64,000 bases of DNA from Saprospiraceae bacterium (GCA_016714985.1 JADKBS010000031.1:1-64000), one strand, 5' to 3'. Shown: positions 26,837-36,321, counted from the stretch's first letter. Made by a program: numbers and translations. The notes: generated from the sequence alone by a model not told the origin.

Positions 26837-27330
26837 GCATATTTGGCATCAATCGTTACTTGCGTTTGGCAGGCTGCTTCAGCCTGGTTAACTGGAGCGT
26901 TCAAGACCAAAGGAGAACTTGCTACCGTGAAAGTCGCCTGGCAAGTTGTTGTCAATGGTGCACAAGTACCAGTATAGGTAAAAGTCACCGTTTTGGAGCC
27001 GCCACAAGCAGGAGGCGCACCGTTATTGTTGTTGGTCAATACACCACCACAAGCGCCAGTAGCTGTTGCCGTAGCCAACCAGTTGGCAAACGCAGCATCC
27101 ACCGCTGCCTGTGTCTGGCAGGCAGGTGTTGTTGTATTCACTGGGCAAGTTAAGGCTACCACCGGAGCAGCTACTGTAAAGGTCGCTTGGCAAGTCGTTG
27201 CCAACGGAGCGCAAGTACTTGTATAAGTGAACGTCACGGTCGTTGAGCCACCACAAGCTGAGGAGCGCCCGTGTTGTTGTTCAATAAAGCTCCTCCACAA
27301 CCGCCAGTTCCAGTTGCCGTCGCAAGCCAT
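26737..27330 (-). CDS. Giant HYR-like surface protein, fragment 5
   Basis: Piece of the same interrupted gene between frameshifts at about 27259-27263 and 26797-26801. It encodes one complete and one partial 84-residue unit, the second being divergent (LVLNAPVNQAEAACQTQVTI). The N-terminal 22 residues as drawn are out of frame with the repeat and not real protein sequence. Confidence 0.6.
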   Translation of the reverse strand: MACDGNWNWRLWRSFIEQQHGRSSACGGSTTVTFTYTSTCAPLATTCQATFTVAAPVVALTCPVNTTTPACQTQAAVDAAFANWLATATATGACGGVLTNNNNGAPPACGGSKTVTFTYTGTCAPLTTTCQATFTVASSPLVLNAPVNQAEAACQTQVTIDAKYAWLVSGNHQFMARGLYCPTTAQEHPLHVVEARM

Positions 27331-30300
27331 GCTGTAAACGCAGCATTAACAGCCGCCTGCGTTTGGCAGGCTGGTGTAGTGGTATTTACTGGACAAGACA
27401 GCACAACAGTAGGAGCTGCTGGCACGGTGAACGTGGACTGGCAGGTGGTCGTCAGTGGTGCGCAGGAATTTGTGTACGTAAACGTAACGGTCGTTGAGCC
27501 GCCACAAGCTGACGGTGCACCCGTGTTGTTGTTGGTCAGAACACCGTTGCAGCCACCTGTTGCGTTAGCAGTAGCAAGCCAAGCCGTGAAGGCTGCATTC
27601 ACTGCAGCCTGAGTTTGGCAAGCAGCTACTGTCGTGCTGGCTGGGCAAGTCAAGGCCACTAAAGCTGGTGCTGGTACTGTGAAAGTAGCCTGGCATGTAG
27701 TCGTCGGTGCAAGGCAGCCACTCGTATAGGTGAAAGTAACCGTCGTTGAGCCACCACAGATTGGGGGTGCTCCCGTGTTGTTGTTCGTAAGAACACCGCC
27801 ACATCCACCAGAAGCACTGGCAGTTGCCAACCAGGCGCTAAATGCCGTATTCACTTGGGCCTGGGTTTGGCAGGCTGTCGTGGTTGTGTTCACTGGACAA
27901 GTCAGCACGATGGGTGCTGGCGTGGGTACGGTGAATGTTGCTTGGCAAGTCGTCACCAAAGGTGAGCATGTGCTAGTGTAGGTGAAGGTCACCGTCGTTG
28001 AACCACCAGTTGCTGAAGGTGCACCTGAGTTGTTGTTCGTCAAAACAGCACTACAGCCACCAGCCGCACTTGCTGTTGCGAGCCAGTTGGTAAATGCGGT
28101 GTTGATTGCTGCTTGCGTCAAGCCAACTGTCGTGGTCATGTTCAACGGGCAAGTCAAGGTGACAGCAGGTGCAGCCGTTACCGTAAACGTCGCCTGACAA
28201 GTGGTCACCAAAGTGCCACAGGTGCTGGTGTAGGTAAAGGTCACGGTCGTTGTGCCGCCACAAGCGGAAGGTGCGCCTGTGTTGTTGTTTGTCAAAATAC
28301 CGTTGCATCCCCCAGTTCCGTTTGCCGAGGCCAGCCAAGCCGTAAAGGCAGCGTTCACCTGGGCCTGTGTCTGACAAGCATTGATGGTCGTGTTGGTTGG
28401 GCAAGTCAGCGTAACTATCGGTATTGCGGGAACCGTGAAAGTTGCCTGACAAGTAGTGGTCAATGGAGCGCAGGAACTTGTAAAGGTGAACGTTACAGTC
28501 GTTGAGCCACCCGTGAATGGGGGTGCTCCCGTGTTGTTGTTGCTCAAAGCACCGTTGCAACCTCCTGAACCACTCGCTGTTGCGAGCCATGCAGCAAAAG
28601 CAGCATTAACTGCAGCTTGGGCCTGACCACCTACCGTAGTTGTGTTCACCGGACAGGTTAGTACAACTGGCGGCGCAGCCGGCACCGTAAAGGTACTTTG
28701 GCAAGCAGTGGTCAATGGTGCACAAGCTGCACTGGTATAGGTGAAAACAACCGTCGTAGAACCACCACAAGCGGATGGTGCCCCTGCGTTGTTGTTCGTC
28801 AATACACCACTGCAGCCGCCAGAAGCAGTGGCTGTTGCGAGCCAAGTATTGAAGGCTGTGTTCACTGCAGCCTGTGTCTGGCAAGCAGTGGTTGTCGTGT
28901 TCACTGGACAGGTCAAAGCCAAAGGCTGGGGAGCAGTCACCGTGAAGGTGGCTTGGCAAGTCGTTGTCAATGGCGCACAACTGCTGGTATAAGTGAACGT
29001 CACGGTCGTAGAACCACCGCAAGCCGATGGCGCACCCGTGTTGTTGTTCGTCAGAACACCATTACAGCCTCCACTGGCAGATGCCGTAGCAAGCCAGGTG
29101 GTAAACGCAGTGTTCACCGCAGCCTGTGTTTGACAAGTTGTAACTGTTGTGTTTACAGGACATGTCAGCACTACATTGGGTGAAGCGGGCACGGTGAAAG
29201 TCGCTTGACAAGTAGTAGTCGATGGCGAACAAGTGCTCGTATAGGTGAAAGTCACCGTTGTTGAGCCACCGCAAGCCGATGGCGCACCTGTGTTGTTGTT
29301 CGTCAGCACACCGTTACAACCGCCCGTGGCAGTAGCAGTGGCAAGCCAGGCGCTGAATGCCGTGTTGACTTGAGCCTGCGTTTGGCAAGCTGCCGTCGTC
29401 GTATTAACTGGGCATGTCAACACCACGTTGGGTGCAGCTGGTACCGTGAAAGTCGCTTGGCAAGTTGTGGTCAATGGCGAACAAGCACTGATGTAGGTAA
29501 ACGTAACCGTCGTGGAACCACCACATGCAGGAGGTGCTCCAGTATTATTATTGCTCAGTACACCATTACACCCCCCCGTCGCCGTAACCGTTCCGAGCCA
29601 AGTATTGAAGGCGGTATTAACCGCAGCTTGTGTTTGGCAAGCAGCGGTGGTAGTGTTCACTGGGCAGTTCAATACCACTGGTGGCGAGGCAGGTACGGTG
29701 AAAGTAGCTTGACAGGTCGTTATGAATGGCGCACAAGTGCTGGTATAGGTAAAAGTTACCGTGGTTGAACCACCACATTTGGATGGAGCGCCCGTGTTGT
29801 TGTTCGTCAGCATACCATTGCAGCCTCCAGTGACAGATACTGTAGCCAGCCAAGTATTGAAGGCTGCGTTCACCGAGGACTGCAACTGGCAGGCCGTCGT
29901 GGTCGTGTTCACCGGGCAGTTCAACACCACGTTGGGTGGTGCAGGTACGGTGAAAGTTGCTTGACAAGTCGTCGTGGTTGGTGAACAACTACTGGTGTAG
30001 GTAAAAGTCACTGTCGTCGAGCCGCCACAAGCTGGTGGTGCGCCCGTATTGTTGTTCGTCAGAACACCATTGCAACCACCAGTAACTGATACGGATGAAA
30101 GCCAAGTGGCGAATGCCCCATTTACAGCAGCCTGTGTTTGGCATGCTGCTACGGTTGTGTTCGATGGACAGGTCATCACCACTGTAGGTGGTGCAGGTAC
30201 GGTGAAAGTAGCTTGGCAGGTCGTTGTCGTTGGTGCACAACTGCTGGTATAGGTGAATGTAACGGTCGTCGAGCCGCCGCAAATTGGCGGTGCTCCTGTG

Positions 30301-30632
30301 TTGTTGTTCGTTAGAACACCATTGCAACCACCCGTTGCCGTTGCCGATGCTAACCAAGCGGCAAATGCCGTATTAACCGCAGCTTGTGTTTGGCAGGCCG
30401 TTGTGGTGGTGTTCGATGGACAGGTCAACACAACAGTTGGTGCTGCTGGCACGGTGAAGGTTGCCTGGCAGGTCGTTGTTGCTGCTGAGCAAGCTGAACT
30501 GGTATAGGTAAACGTAACAGTGGTTGAGCCACCGCAGGCTGGTGGTGCTCCTGTATTGTTGTTTGTCAAAACACCATTGCAGCCACCTGTTGCACTGGCC
30601 GTTGATAGCCATGTATTGAATGCGGCATTCAC
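27234..30632 (-). CDS. Giant HYR-like surface protein, fragment 4
   Basis: Piece of 1132 residues that consists only of 84-residue units, about fourteen of them. It is read in frame from the truncated unit at 30660 to the one-base loss at 27259-27263, after which a short out-of-frame tail ends it. Unit sequences here use LTCPVNTTT more than LNCPANTTT and have fewer near-identical neighbours than the units upstream, so this half of the array looks older or more diverged. Confidence 0.75.
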   Translation of the reverse strand: MNAAFNTWLSTASATGGCNGVLTNNNTGAPPACGGSTTVTFTYTSSACSAATTTCQATFTVPAAPTVVLTCPSNTTTTACQTQAAVNTAFAAWLASATATGGCNGVLTNNNTGAPPICGGSTTVTFTYTSSCAPTTTTCQATFTVPAPPTVVMTCPSNTTVAACQTQAAVNGAFATWLSSVSVTGGCNGVLTNNNTGAPPACGGSTTVTFTYTSSCSPTTTTCQATFTVPAPPNVVLNCPVNTTTTACQLQSSVNAAFNTWLATVSVTGGCNGMLTNNNTGAPSKCGGSTTVTFTYTSTCAPFITTCQATFTVPASPPVVLNCPVNTTTAACQTQAAVNTAFNTWLGTVTATGGCNGVLSNNNTGAPPACGGSTTVTFTYISACSPLTTTCQATFTVPAAPNVVLTCPVNTTTAACQTQAQVNTAFSAWLATATATGGCNGVLTNNNTGAPSACGGSTTVTFTYTSTCSPSTTTCQATFTVPASPNVVLTCPVNTTVTTCQTQAAVNTAFTTWLATASASGGCNGVLTNNNTGAPSACGGSTTVTFTYTSSCAPLTTTCQATFTVTAPQPLALTCPVNTTTTACQTQAAVNTAFNTWLATATASGGCSGVLTNNNAGAPSACGGSTTVVFTYTSAACAPLTTACQSTFTVPAAPPVVLTCPVNTTTVGGQAQAAVNAAFAAWLATASGSGGCNGALSNNNTGAPPFTGGSTTVTFTFTSSCAPLTTTCQATFTVPAIPIVTLTCPTNTTINACQTQAQVNAAFTAWLASANGTGGCNGILTNNNTGAPSACGGTTTVTFTYTSTCGTLVTTCQATFTVTAAPAVTLTCPLNMTTTVGLTQAAINTAFTNWLATASAAGGCSAVLTNNNSGAPSATGGSTTVTFTYTSTCSPLVTTCQATFTVPTPAPIVLTCPVNTTTTACQTQAQVNTAFSAWLATASASGGCGGVLTNNNTGAPPICGGSTTVTFTYTSGCLAPTTTCQATFTVPAPALVALTCPASTTVAACQTQAAVNAAFTAWLATANATGGCNGVLTNNNTGAPSACGGSTTVTFTYTNSCAPLTTTCQSTFTVPAAPTVVLSCPVNTTTPACQTQAAVNAAFTAWLATATGTGGCGGALLNNNTGAPQLVVAQRP

Positions 30633-30658
30633 CGCTGCTTGCGTCTGGCATGCAGTTG

Positions 30659-32068
30659 TTAGGTAAAGGTAACGGTAGTGGAGCCGCCACAGATGGACGG
30701 TGCACCCATGCTATTGTTCGTCAAAACGCCGTTACAGCCACCCGTTGCAGTTGCCGAGGCAAGCCAGTTGGCAAATGCTGTGTTCAACGCTGCCTGTGAT
30801 TGGCAAGCCGTTGTTGTCGTATTTGCCGGGCAATTCAGCACCACGTTTTGCGGAGCAGCAACAGTAAATGTTGCTTGGCAGGTCGTAGTCAGCGGTGCGC
30901 AAGTGCTGGTATAGGTGAAAGTTACGGTCGTCGAGCCACCGCAGGCAAGTGGGGCGCCTGTGTTATTGTTTGTCAAAACACCATTGCAACCACCACTGGC
31001 AGATGCAGTAGCAAGCCAAGATGCAAACGCAGTATTGACTGCCGCTTGGGTCTGACATGCTGCTGTCGTGGTATTCGTTGGGCAGTTCAGCATCACGGTC
31101 GGAGCTGAAAGCACAGTGAAGGTTGCCTGGCAAGTGGTAAGCAATGGAGCACAGGTGCTGGTATACGTGAAAGTCACCGTTGTTGCACCGCCGCAAGCAG
31201 GTGGTGCGCCCGTGTTGTTGTTCGTCAGAACGCCGTTGCAGCCGCCTGAAGCGGAAGCGGTTGCCAGCCATGTTGCAAACGCAGTGTTTACTGCTGCTTG
31301 CGTTTGACAGGCTGCCGTCGATGCATTCATTGGGCAGTTGAGCACAACCATTGGGACAGGGGTACCGTGAAGGTGGCTTGGCAAGTAGTGGTCAGTGGCG
31401 CACAACTGCTGGTGTAGGTAAAAGTCACCGTCGTGGAGCCACCTGCTGCGGGAGGTGCCCCCGAATTGTTGTTCGTCAGAACACCGTTGCAACCGCCCAT
31501 GCCGTTGGCCATCGACAGCCAAGATGCAAAAGCAGCATTGACCTGAGCTTGGGTCTGTCCAAAGGCTGTGGTCGTGTTTGCAGGACAATTCAGTGTAACA
31601 ATTGGCGGGGTAGCTACGGTAAATGTGGCTTGGCAAGTCGTGGTCGCTGCCGAACAAGCAGCGCTTGTATAGGTGAACGTCACAGTCGTTGAGCCACCGC
31701 AAGCGGAAGGCGCACCCGTGTTGCTGTTTGTTAAAACGCCATTGCAACCACCTGTTGCTGTTGCTGTGGCAAGCCAAGTGGCAAACGCAGCGTTCACCGC
31801 TGCCTGCGTCTGACAAGCGGCAGTGGTTGTGTTCGACGGGCAATTCAAAACCACATTCTGTGCAGATGTCACCGTGAAAGTGGCTTGGCAAGTCGTTGTC
31901 AAAGGCGCACAACTGCTGGTATAGGTGAAGGTCACCGTTGTAGAACCTCCACAGGCAGGTGGTGCGCCCGTGTTGTTGTTTGTAAGAACACCGTTGCAGC
32001 CACCCGTTACGGATGCAGTTGACAGCCAGGCGGCAAACGCTGTGTTGACAGCTGCCTGTGTTTGACAA
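30659..32068 (-). CDS. Giant HYR-like surface protein, fragment 3
   Basis: The true coding part runs from about 31362 to 30659 and carries three units starting MVVLNCPMNASTAACQTQ. The first 235 residues as drawn are out of frame (basic, Cys/Trp/Tyr-rich) and spurious. The frame ends in the middle of a unit after GGSTTVTFT, where about 95 bp of the next unit are missing. Confidence 0.6.
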   Translation of the reverse strand: MSNTGSCQHSVCRLAVNCIRNGWLQRCSYKQQHGRTTCLWRFYNGDLHLYQQLCAFDNDLPSHFHGDICTECGFELPVEHNHCRLSDAGSGERCVCHLACHSNSNRWLQWRFNKQQHGCAFRLRWLNDCDVHLYKRCLFGSDHDLPSHIYRSYPANCYTELSCKHDHSLWTDPSSGQCCFCILAVDGQRHGRLQRCSDEQQFGGTSRSRWLHDGDFYLHQQLCATDHYLPSHLHGTPVPMVVLNCPMNASTAACQTQAAVNTAFATWLATASASGGCNGVLTNNNTGAPPACGGATTVTFTYTSTCAPLLTTCQATFTVLSAPTVMLNCPTNTTTAACQTQAAVNTAFASWLATASASGGCNGVLTNNNTGAPLACGGSTTVTFTYTSTCAPLTTTCQATFTVAAPQNVVLNCPANTTTTACQSQAALNTAFANWLASATATGGCNGVLTNNSMGAPSICGGSTTVTFT

Positions 32069-32394
32069 GAAACCACCGTTGTGTTCACCGGGCAGTTCAG
32101 CACGATGGTAGGTTGTGCAGCACCGTAAATGTGGCTTGGCAAGTGGTTGTCAATGGCGCACAAGAGCTGGTATAAGTGAACGTCACAGTCGTTGAGCCAC
32201 CGCAGACTGGTGGTGCGCCCGTGTTGTTGTTCGTCAAAACGCCATTGCACCCGCCAGTGGCTGTTGCGGTTGCAAGCCATGTTGCAAATGCTGTGTTCAC
32301 AGCTGCTTGGGATTGGCAGGCCGTAGCCGTCGTATTTGCAGGGCAATTCAGTGTAATTGTAGGCTGTGCAGGCACTGTAAATGTGGCTTGACAA
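31327..32394 (-). CDS. Giant HYR-like surface protein, fragment 2
   Basis: The true coding part runs from about 32120 to 31362 with three units, beginning TIVLNCPVNTTVVSCQTQ and ending with the AFGQ-type unit. The first 90 residues as drawn are out of frame. It ends at a one-base loss in a G-run (31359-31362): the matching place in a sister unit at 34129-34142 has one more G. Confidence 0.6.
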   Translation of the reverse strand: MSSHIYSACTAYNYTELPCKYDGYGLPIPSSCEHSICNMACNRNSHWRVQWRFDEQQHGRTTSLRWLNDCDVHLYQLLCAIDNHLPSHIYGAAQPTIVLNCPVNTTVVSCQTQAAVNTAFAAWLSTASVTGGCNGVLTNNNTGAPPACGGSTTVTFTYTSSCAPLTTTCQATFTVTSAQNVVLNCPSNTTTAACQTQAAVNAAFATWLATATATGGCNGVLTNSNTGAPSACGGSTTVTFTYTSAACSAATTTCQATFTVATPPIVTLNCPANTTTAFGQTQAQVNAAFASWLSMANGMGGCNGVLTNNNSGAPPAAGGSTTVTFTYTSSCAPLTTTCQATFTVPLSQWLCSTAQ

Positions 32395-35300
32395 TTGGTT
32401 GTCAATGGAGCACAGCTACTGGTATAGGTGAAAGTGACGGTCGTAGAGCCGCCACAAGCAAGCGGAGCTCCCGTATTGTTATTTGTCAGGACGCCGTTGC
32501 AACCACCAGAAGCGGATGCCGTGGCCAGCCATGTTGCGAACGCAGTGTTCACTGCTGCTTGCGTCTGACAGGCTGCCGTGGTCGTATTCGTCGGGCAGTT
32601 CACCATCACAGTTGGGGCTGAAAGCACCGTGAAGGTTGCTTGGCAGGTAGTGACAAATGGCGCACAAGTGCTGGTGTAGGTGAATGTCACCGTGGTTGCG
32701 CCGCCACAGGCAAGCGGAGCGCCCGTGTTGTTGTTGGTCAGAACACCGTTGCAGCCACCAGAAGCGGATGCTGTGGCCAGCCATGTTGCAAATGCAGCAT
32801 TTACTGCTGCTTGCGTCTGGCAGGCTGCTGTTGAGGTGTTCATCGGACAATTCAGCACAATAGGCGGTACAGGAGGAACGGTGAAAGTGGCTTGGCAGGT
32901 CGTGGTCATTGGTGCACAACTGCTCGTGTAGGTGAAAGTCACCGTAGTTGAGCCGCCAGCTGCTGGAGGCGCACCAGTGTTGTTGTTTGTCAGCACACTA
33001 TTACAACCGCCGGTGCCATTGGCCAAAGCCAGCCATGTGGCAAATGCAGCATTTACCTGAGCCTGCGTTTGCCCAAATGCCGTGGTTGTGTTCGCTGGAC
33101 AATTCAACGTCACGGTCGTTGGAGAAGCAACAGTAAAGGTAGCCTGACAGGTAGTTGTTGCTGCCGAGCATGCCGAACTTGTATAGGTAAAAGTTACGGT
33201 TGTTGAACCACCGCAAGCTGGTGGTGCCCCCGTGTTGTTGTTCGTCAGAACACCATTGCAACCACCAATGGCGGATGCAGAGGCGAGCCAATTTGAAAAT
33301 GCCGTGTTCACTGCCACCTGCGTCTGGCAGGCTGGCGTGGTTGTACTCGTCGGACAAGCCAACGCCACATTCTGTGCTGCGGCCACCGTGAAAGTGGCTT
33401 GGCAGGTTGTTGTCAAAGGTGCACAACTGCTGGTGTAGGTGAAAGTCACCGTTGTAGAACCACCACATGCAAGTGGTGCGCCGGTATTATTGTTCGTAAG
33501 AACACCGTTGCAACCCCCCATTACGGATGCAGTTGAAAGCCAAGCAGCAAACGCCGTGTTGACCGCTGTCTGCGTTTGGCAAGAAACCACGGTTGTGTTC
33601 ACTGGGCAGTTCAAAACAATGGTAGGCTGTGCAGGCACTGTAAATGTGGCTTGACAAGTAGTTGTCAATGGCGCACAAGAACTGGTGTAAGTGAAAGTCA
33701 CGGTCGTTGAGCCGCCACAAGCAGGCGGAGCGCCAGTGTTGTTATTGGTCAAAACGCCGTTGCAGCCACCAGAAGCGGATGCCGTGGCCAACCATGTTGC
33801 GAATGCAGTGTTCACTGCTGCTTGCGTCTCACAGGCTGCGGTCGTGGTATTCGTTGGGCAGTTCAGCATGATGGTTGGAGCTGAAGGCACTGTGAAGGTG
33901 GCCTGGCAAGTAGTGATTAATGGCGCACAAGTGCTGGTATAGGTGAATATCACCGTTGTTGAACCGCCACAAGCTGGTGGAGCGCCCGTGTTGTTGTTGG
34001 TCAAAACACCGTTGCAGCCACCAGAAGCGGATGCCGTGGCCAACCATGTTGCGAATGCAGTGTTCACTGCTGCTTGTGTTTGGCAGGCTGCCGTCGAGGT
34101 GTTCATCGGACAGTTGAGCACCACCATTGGCACAGGGGGAACCGTGAAGGTGGCCTGGCAGGTCGTGGTCGTTGGTGCACAACTGCTCGTGTAAGTGAAA
34201 GTCACCGTTGTTGAACCACCTGCTGCTGGTGGTGCCCCTGTATTGTTGTTTGTCAACACACCATTACAACCGCCTACTCCATTGGCCATAGCCAACCATG
34301 TAGCAAAGGCAGCATTGACTTGTGCTTGGGTTTCCCCAAATGACGTGGTTGTGTTCGCTGGACAATTCAGCGTCACGCTCGTCGGAGCAGCAACGGTAAA
34401 GGTGGCCTGGCAGGTCGTTGTCGCTGCGGGGCATATTGAACTGGTATAGGTGAATGTTACGGTTGTTGAACCACCGCAAGCGGGTGGCGCCCCTGTGTTG
34501 TTGTTGGTCAGGGCGCCATTGCAACCACCGGAAGCAGTGGCTGTTGCCAGCCATGTAGCAAAAGCGGCATTGACAGCGGGTTGTGTCTGGCAGGCTGCTG
34601 TAGTTGTGTTTGCTGGACAATTTAATACAACTGCCTGGGCCGCTGCCACTGTAAATGTGGCTTGGCAGGTCGTGGTCAAAGGTGCACAAGTACTAGTATA
34701 AGTGAAAGTTACGGTCGTCGAGCCACCACAGGCTGGTGGTGCGCCCGTGTTGTTGTTTGTAACAACGCCATTGCAACCGCCACTAGCAGTCGCCGATGCA
34801 AGCCATGTAGTAAACGCCGAATTCACTGCCGCTTGCGTCTGACAAGCTGCAGTGGTCGTGTTCATCGGACAGTTTAACATTACGGTTGGTGGTGCGGAAA
34901 CAGTATAAGTTGCCTGGCAGGTTGTTGTGAGCGGGGCACAAGAGCTGGTATAGGTGAAGGTCACGGTGGTTGAGCCGCCACAAGCGGGCGGTGCACCTGT
35001 ATTGTTGTTGGTCAAAACGCCGTTGCAGCCGCCTGAGGCAGTTGCAGTCGCCAACCAAGCTGTAAAACTTGCATTGATAGCGGCTTGTGTTTGGCAAGCT
35101 GCTGCTGTGGTATTGACAGGGCAGGTCAATACTACGTTAGGTGGGGAGGTTATGGCAAAACTTGAACTACAGGACGCATTGTTATTGCAGTCGTCATTTA
35201 CCTGATAAGTATGTGAGGTTGTTCCACCACAAATACTGGGCTGCATTAGGCCGGTAACCGGTGGAAAGGGCATGGTGATACAGTTGTCAGTTGCCGTAAA

Positions 35301-36005
35301 ACCGGCTTGCCATGTATTGAAGGCCGCAGTTATGGCTGCTTGTGTGGTGCAAGCAGGTATGTTTACTGCAGACGGGCAAGTCACGGTTGGAGAAACATTG
35401 TCCGCCACCATTACATCTAACATGCACAGGTTTGTCATACCGGCCTGTGTAACTTCCAAGGTCAGGGTATAGCTGCCGCCACAATTGCCGTTTGAGGTAA
35501 CCAAAATTGTATTTTGATTAGTGAGGCCCGGTATGCTTCCATCCCCAGAAATTGTCCATTGATATGCATCCATGCCAGGAGGCCCTGTGTACATTAGACC
35601 TGAGGCGTCAGGGCAAACACTGGTTGGTCCTGTGATCAAGCATATTGGAGGTGGGTTAAAACTAAATGATATTAGGTCCTTGAAAGGATGGTAGGTAAGA
35701 CCAGCTTGCGAAGTGTTACTGGTCTGAACTTCAATGGTGCCTCTACAATTTAGTTTATTCTTGGGTTGCGTTGTTAGGATTTCATTGACGCTGCTACTTG
35801 TGTTCCAAGTCGTACCATTTGAGCAATGGAAAGCGCATTCGTAAGGCAGGACGTTTTTTGCCGATACCTGTACCGTAAACGGTAAACAGGTAAGTAGTAA
35901 TAAGATTCCAAAGTGCCAAAGTAAGGCTCGATCGTGGCTGATGGGGGGGCATTTCTGCCTGCCTTCACCTCTACGAGTGATTTTAGGAAAAAGAAACTGT
36001 TTCAT
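32097..36005 (-). CDS. Giant HYR-like surface protein, N-terminal fragment
   Basis: N-terminal 1302 residues of a gene that would encode about 4800 residues if intact. The start is ATG 36005. A long signal peptide (about 1-49) has a basic first part and the hydrophobic core GILLLLTCLPFTVQVSA. An Ig/PKD-like domain follows (ICLITGPTSVCPDASG, MDAYQWTISGDGS), then one divergent repeat (CPSAVNIPACTTQAAITAAF) and twelve regular 84-residue units. The frame breaks at 32120, where GG of sister units is a single G. The protein is predicted to be exported by T9SS and attached to the cell surface, acting as an extended adhesin or stalk. Function is inferred from architecture only. Confidence 0.85.
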   Translation of the reverse strand: MKQFLFPKITRRGEGRQKCPPISHDRALLWHFGILLLLTCLPFTVQVSAKNVLPYECAFHCSNGTTWNTSSSVNEILTTQPKNKLNCRGTIEVQTSNTSQAGLTYHPFKDLISFSFNPPPICLITGPTSVCPDASGLMYTGPPGMDAYQWTISGDGSIPGLTNQNTILVTSNGNCGGSYTLTLEVTQAGMTNLCMLDVMVADNVSPTVTCPSAVNIPACTTQAAITAAFNTWQAGFTATDNCITMPFPPVTGLMQPSICGGTTSHTYQVNDDCNNNASCSSSFAITSPPNVVLTCPVNTTAAACQTQAAINASFTAWLATATASGGCNGVLTNNNTGAPPACGGSTTVTFTYTSSCAPLTTTCQATYTVSAPPTVMLNCPMNTTTAACQTQAAVNSAFTTWLASATASGGCNGVVTNNNTGAPPACGGSTTVTFTYTSTCAPLTTTCQATFTVAAAQAVVLNCPANTTTAACQTQPAVNAAFATWLATATASGGCNGALTNNNTGAPPACGGSTTVTFTYTSSICPAATTTCQATFTVAAPTSVTLNCPANTTTSFGETQAQVNAAFATWLAMANGVGGCNGVLTNNNTGAPPAAGGSTTVTFTYTSSCAPTTTTCQATFTVPPVPMVVLNCPMNTSTAACQTQAAVNTAFATWLATASASGGCNGVLTNNNTGAPPACGGSTTVIFTYTSTCAPLITTCQATFTVPSAPTIMLNCPTNTTTAACETQAAVNTAFATWLATASASGGCNGVLTNNNTGAPPACGGSTTVTFTYTSSCAPLTTTCQATFTVPAQPTIVLNCPVNTTVVSCQTQTAVNTAFAAWLSTASVMGGCNGVLTNNNTGAPLACGGSTTVTFTYTSSCAPLTTTCQATFTVAAAQNVALACPTSTTTPACQTQVAVNTAFSNWLASASAIGGCNGVLTNNNTGAPPACGGSTTVTFTYTSSACSAATTTCQATFTVASPTTVTLNCPANTTTAFGQTQAQVNAAFATWLALANGTGGCNSVLTNNNTGAPPAAGGSTTVTFTYTSSCAPMTTTCQATFTVPPVPPIVLNCPMNTSTAACQTQAAVNAAFATWLATASASGGCNGVLTNNNTGAPLACGGATTVTFTYTSTCAPFVTTCQATFTVLSAPTVMVNCPTNTTTAACQTQAAVNTAFATWLATASASGGCNGVLTNNNTGAPLACGGSTTVTFTYTSSCAPLTTNCQATFTVPAQPTITLNCPANTTATACQSQAAVNTAFATWLATATATGGCNGVLTNNNTGAPPVCGGSTTVTFTYTSSCAPLTTTCQATFTVLHNLPSC

Positions 36006-36257
36006 AATCTGGACTATAATTGAATTAATAAAAATGCCTTACCGGGGCCGGGCGTGACCGGCGCAGTTCAAATCGGTGGATGGGAATTCAGCTAATTTTT
36101 TGCTGGTTTTGTATGCCTTTTCTCTGTGAACCTTGTTCTACGGAAATACATTACATATTATCAATATCTAATATGATGCCAATTTTTTGACGATGTTTTG
36201 TAATGTGTAATATATTGAATATCAAGTATTTGAAATTGTTATTTGAATTTTCGGCAC

Positions 36258-36297
36258 AAAAAAAGGAGGCAGGGCGATTCGCCCTGCCTCCTTTTTG
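36258..36297 (-). terminator. Terminator of the TlpA-like gene
   Basis: AAAAAGGAGGCAGGGCG and CGCCCTGCCTCCTTTTT form a strong stem with A/T runs on both sides. The remainder of 36006-36257 shows no gene; it includes the 5' region of the giant repeat gene without a clear promoter. Confidence 0.88.
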
Positions 36298-36321
36298 TAA
36301 GGAATAGCCCACTGAATTGCT

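Larger units (their letters stand above)
26160..35145 (-). repeat. Tandem array of about 36 units of 252 bp (84 residues)
   Basis: Each unit encodes a pattern of the type LNCPxNTTTAACQTQAAVNxAF, then TWLATASASGGCNGVLTNNN, TGAPPACGGSTTVTFTYTSS and CAPLTTTCQATFTVPA, with six conserved Cys. I count 36 units from about 35118 to 26395. That distance equals 35 periods of 252 bp minus about 97 bp, which agrees with one truncated unit near 30660. Units with AFGQTQAQVNAAF and PPAAGG recur every five or six units, showing a higher-order repeat. The fold is probably a HYR-like beta sandwich. Confidence 0.9.

Noticed and set aside
26160..35145. Many plus-strand reading frames of 60-130 residues and alternative minus-strand frames across the array.
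   Set aside because: The repeat period is a multiple of three, so an open shadow frame is copied with each unit. The codon pattern, Cys spacing and sorting domain fit only one minus-strand frame.
26160..35145. Regular repeats that could suggest a CRISPR array.
   Set aside because: Units are 252 bp, contiguous and protein-coding, with no spacer-repeat alternation.
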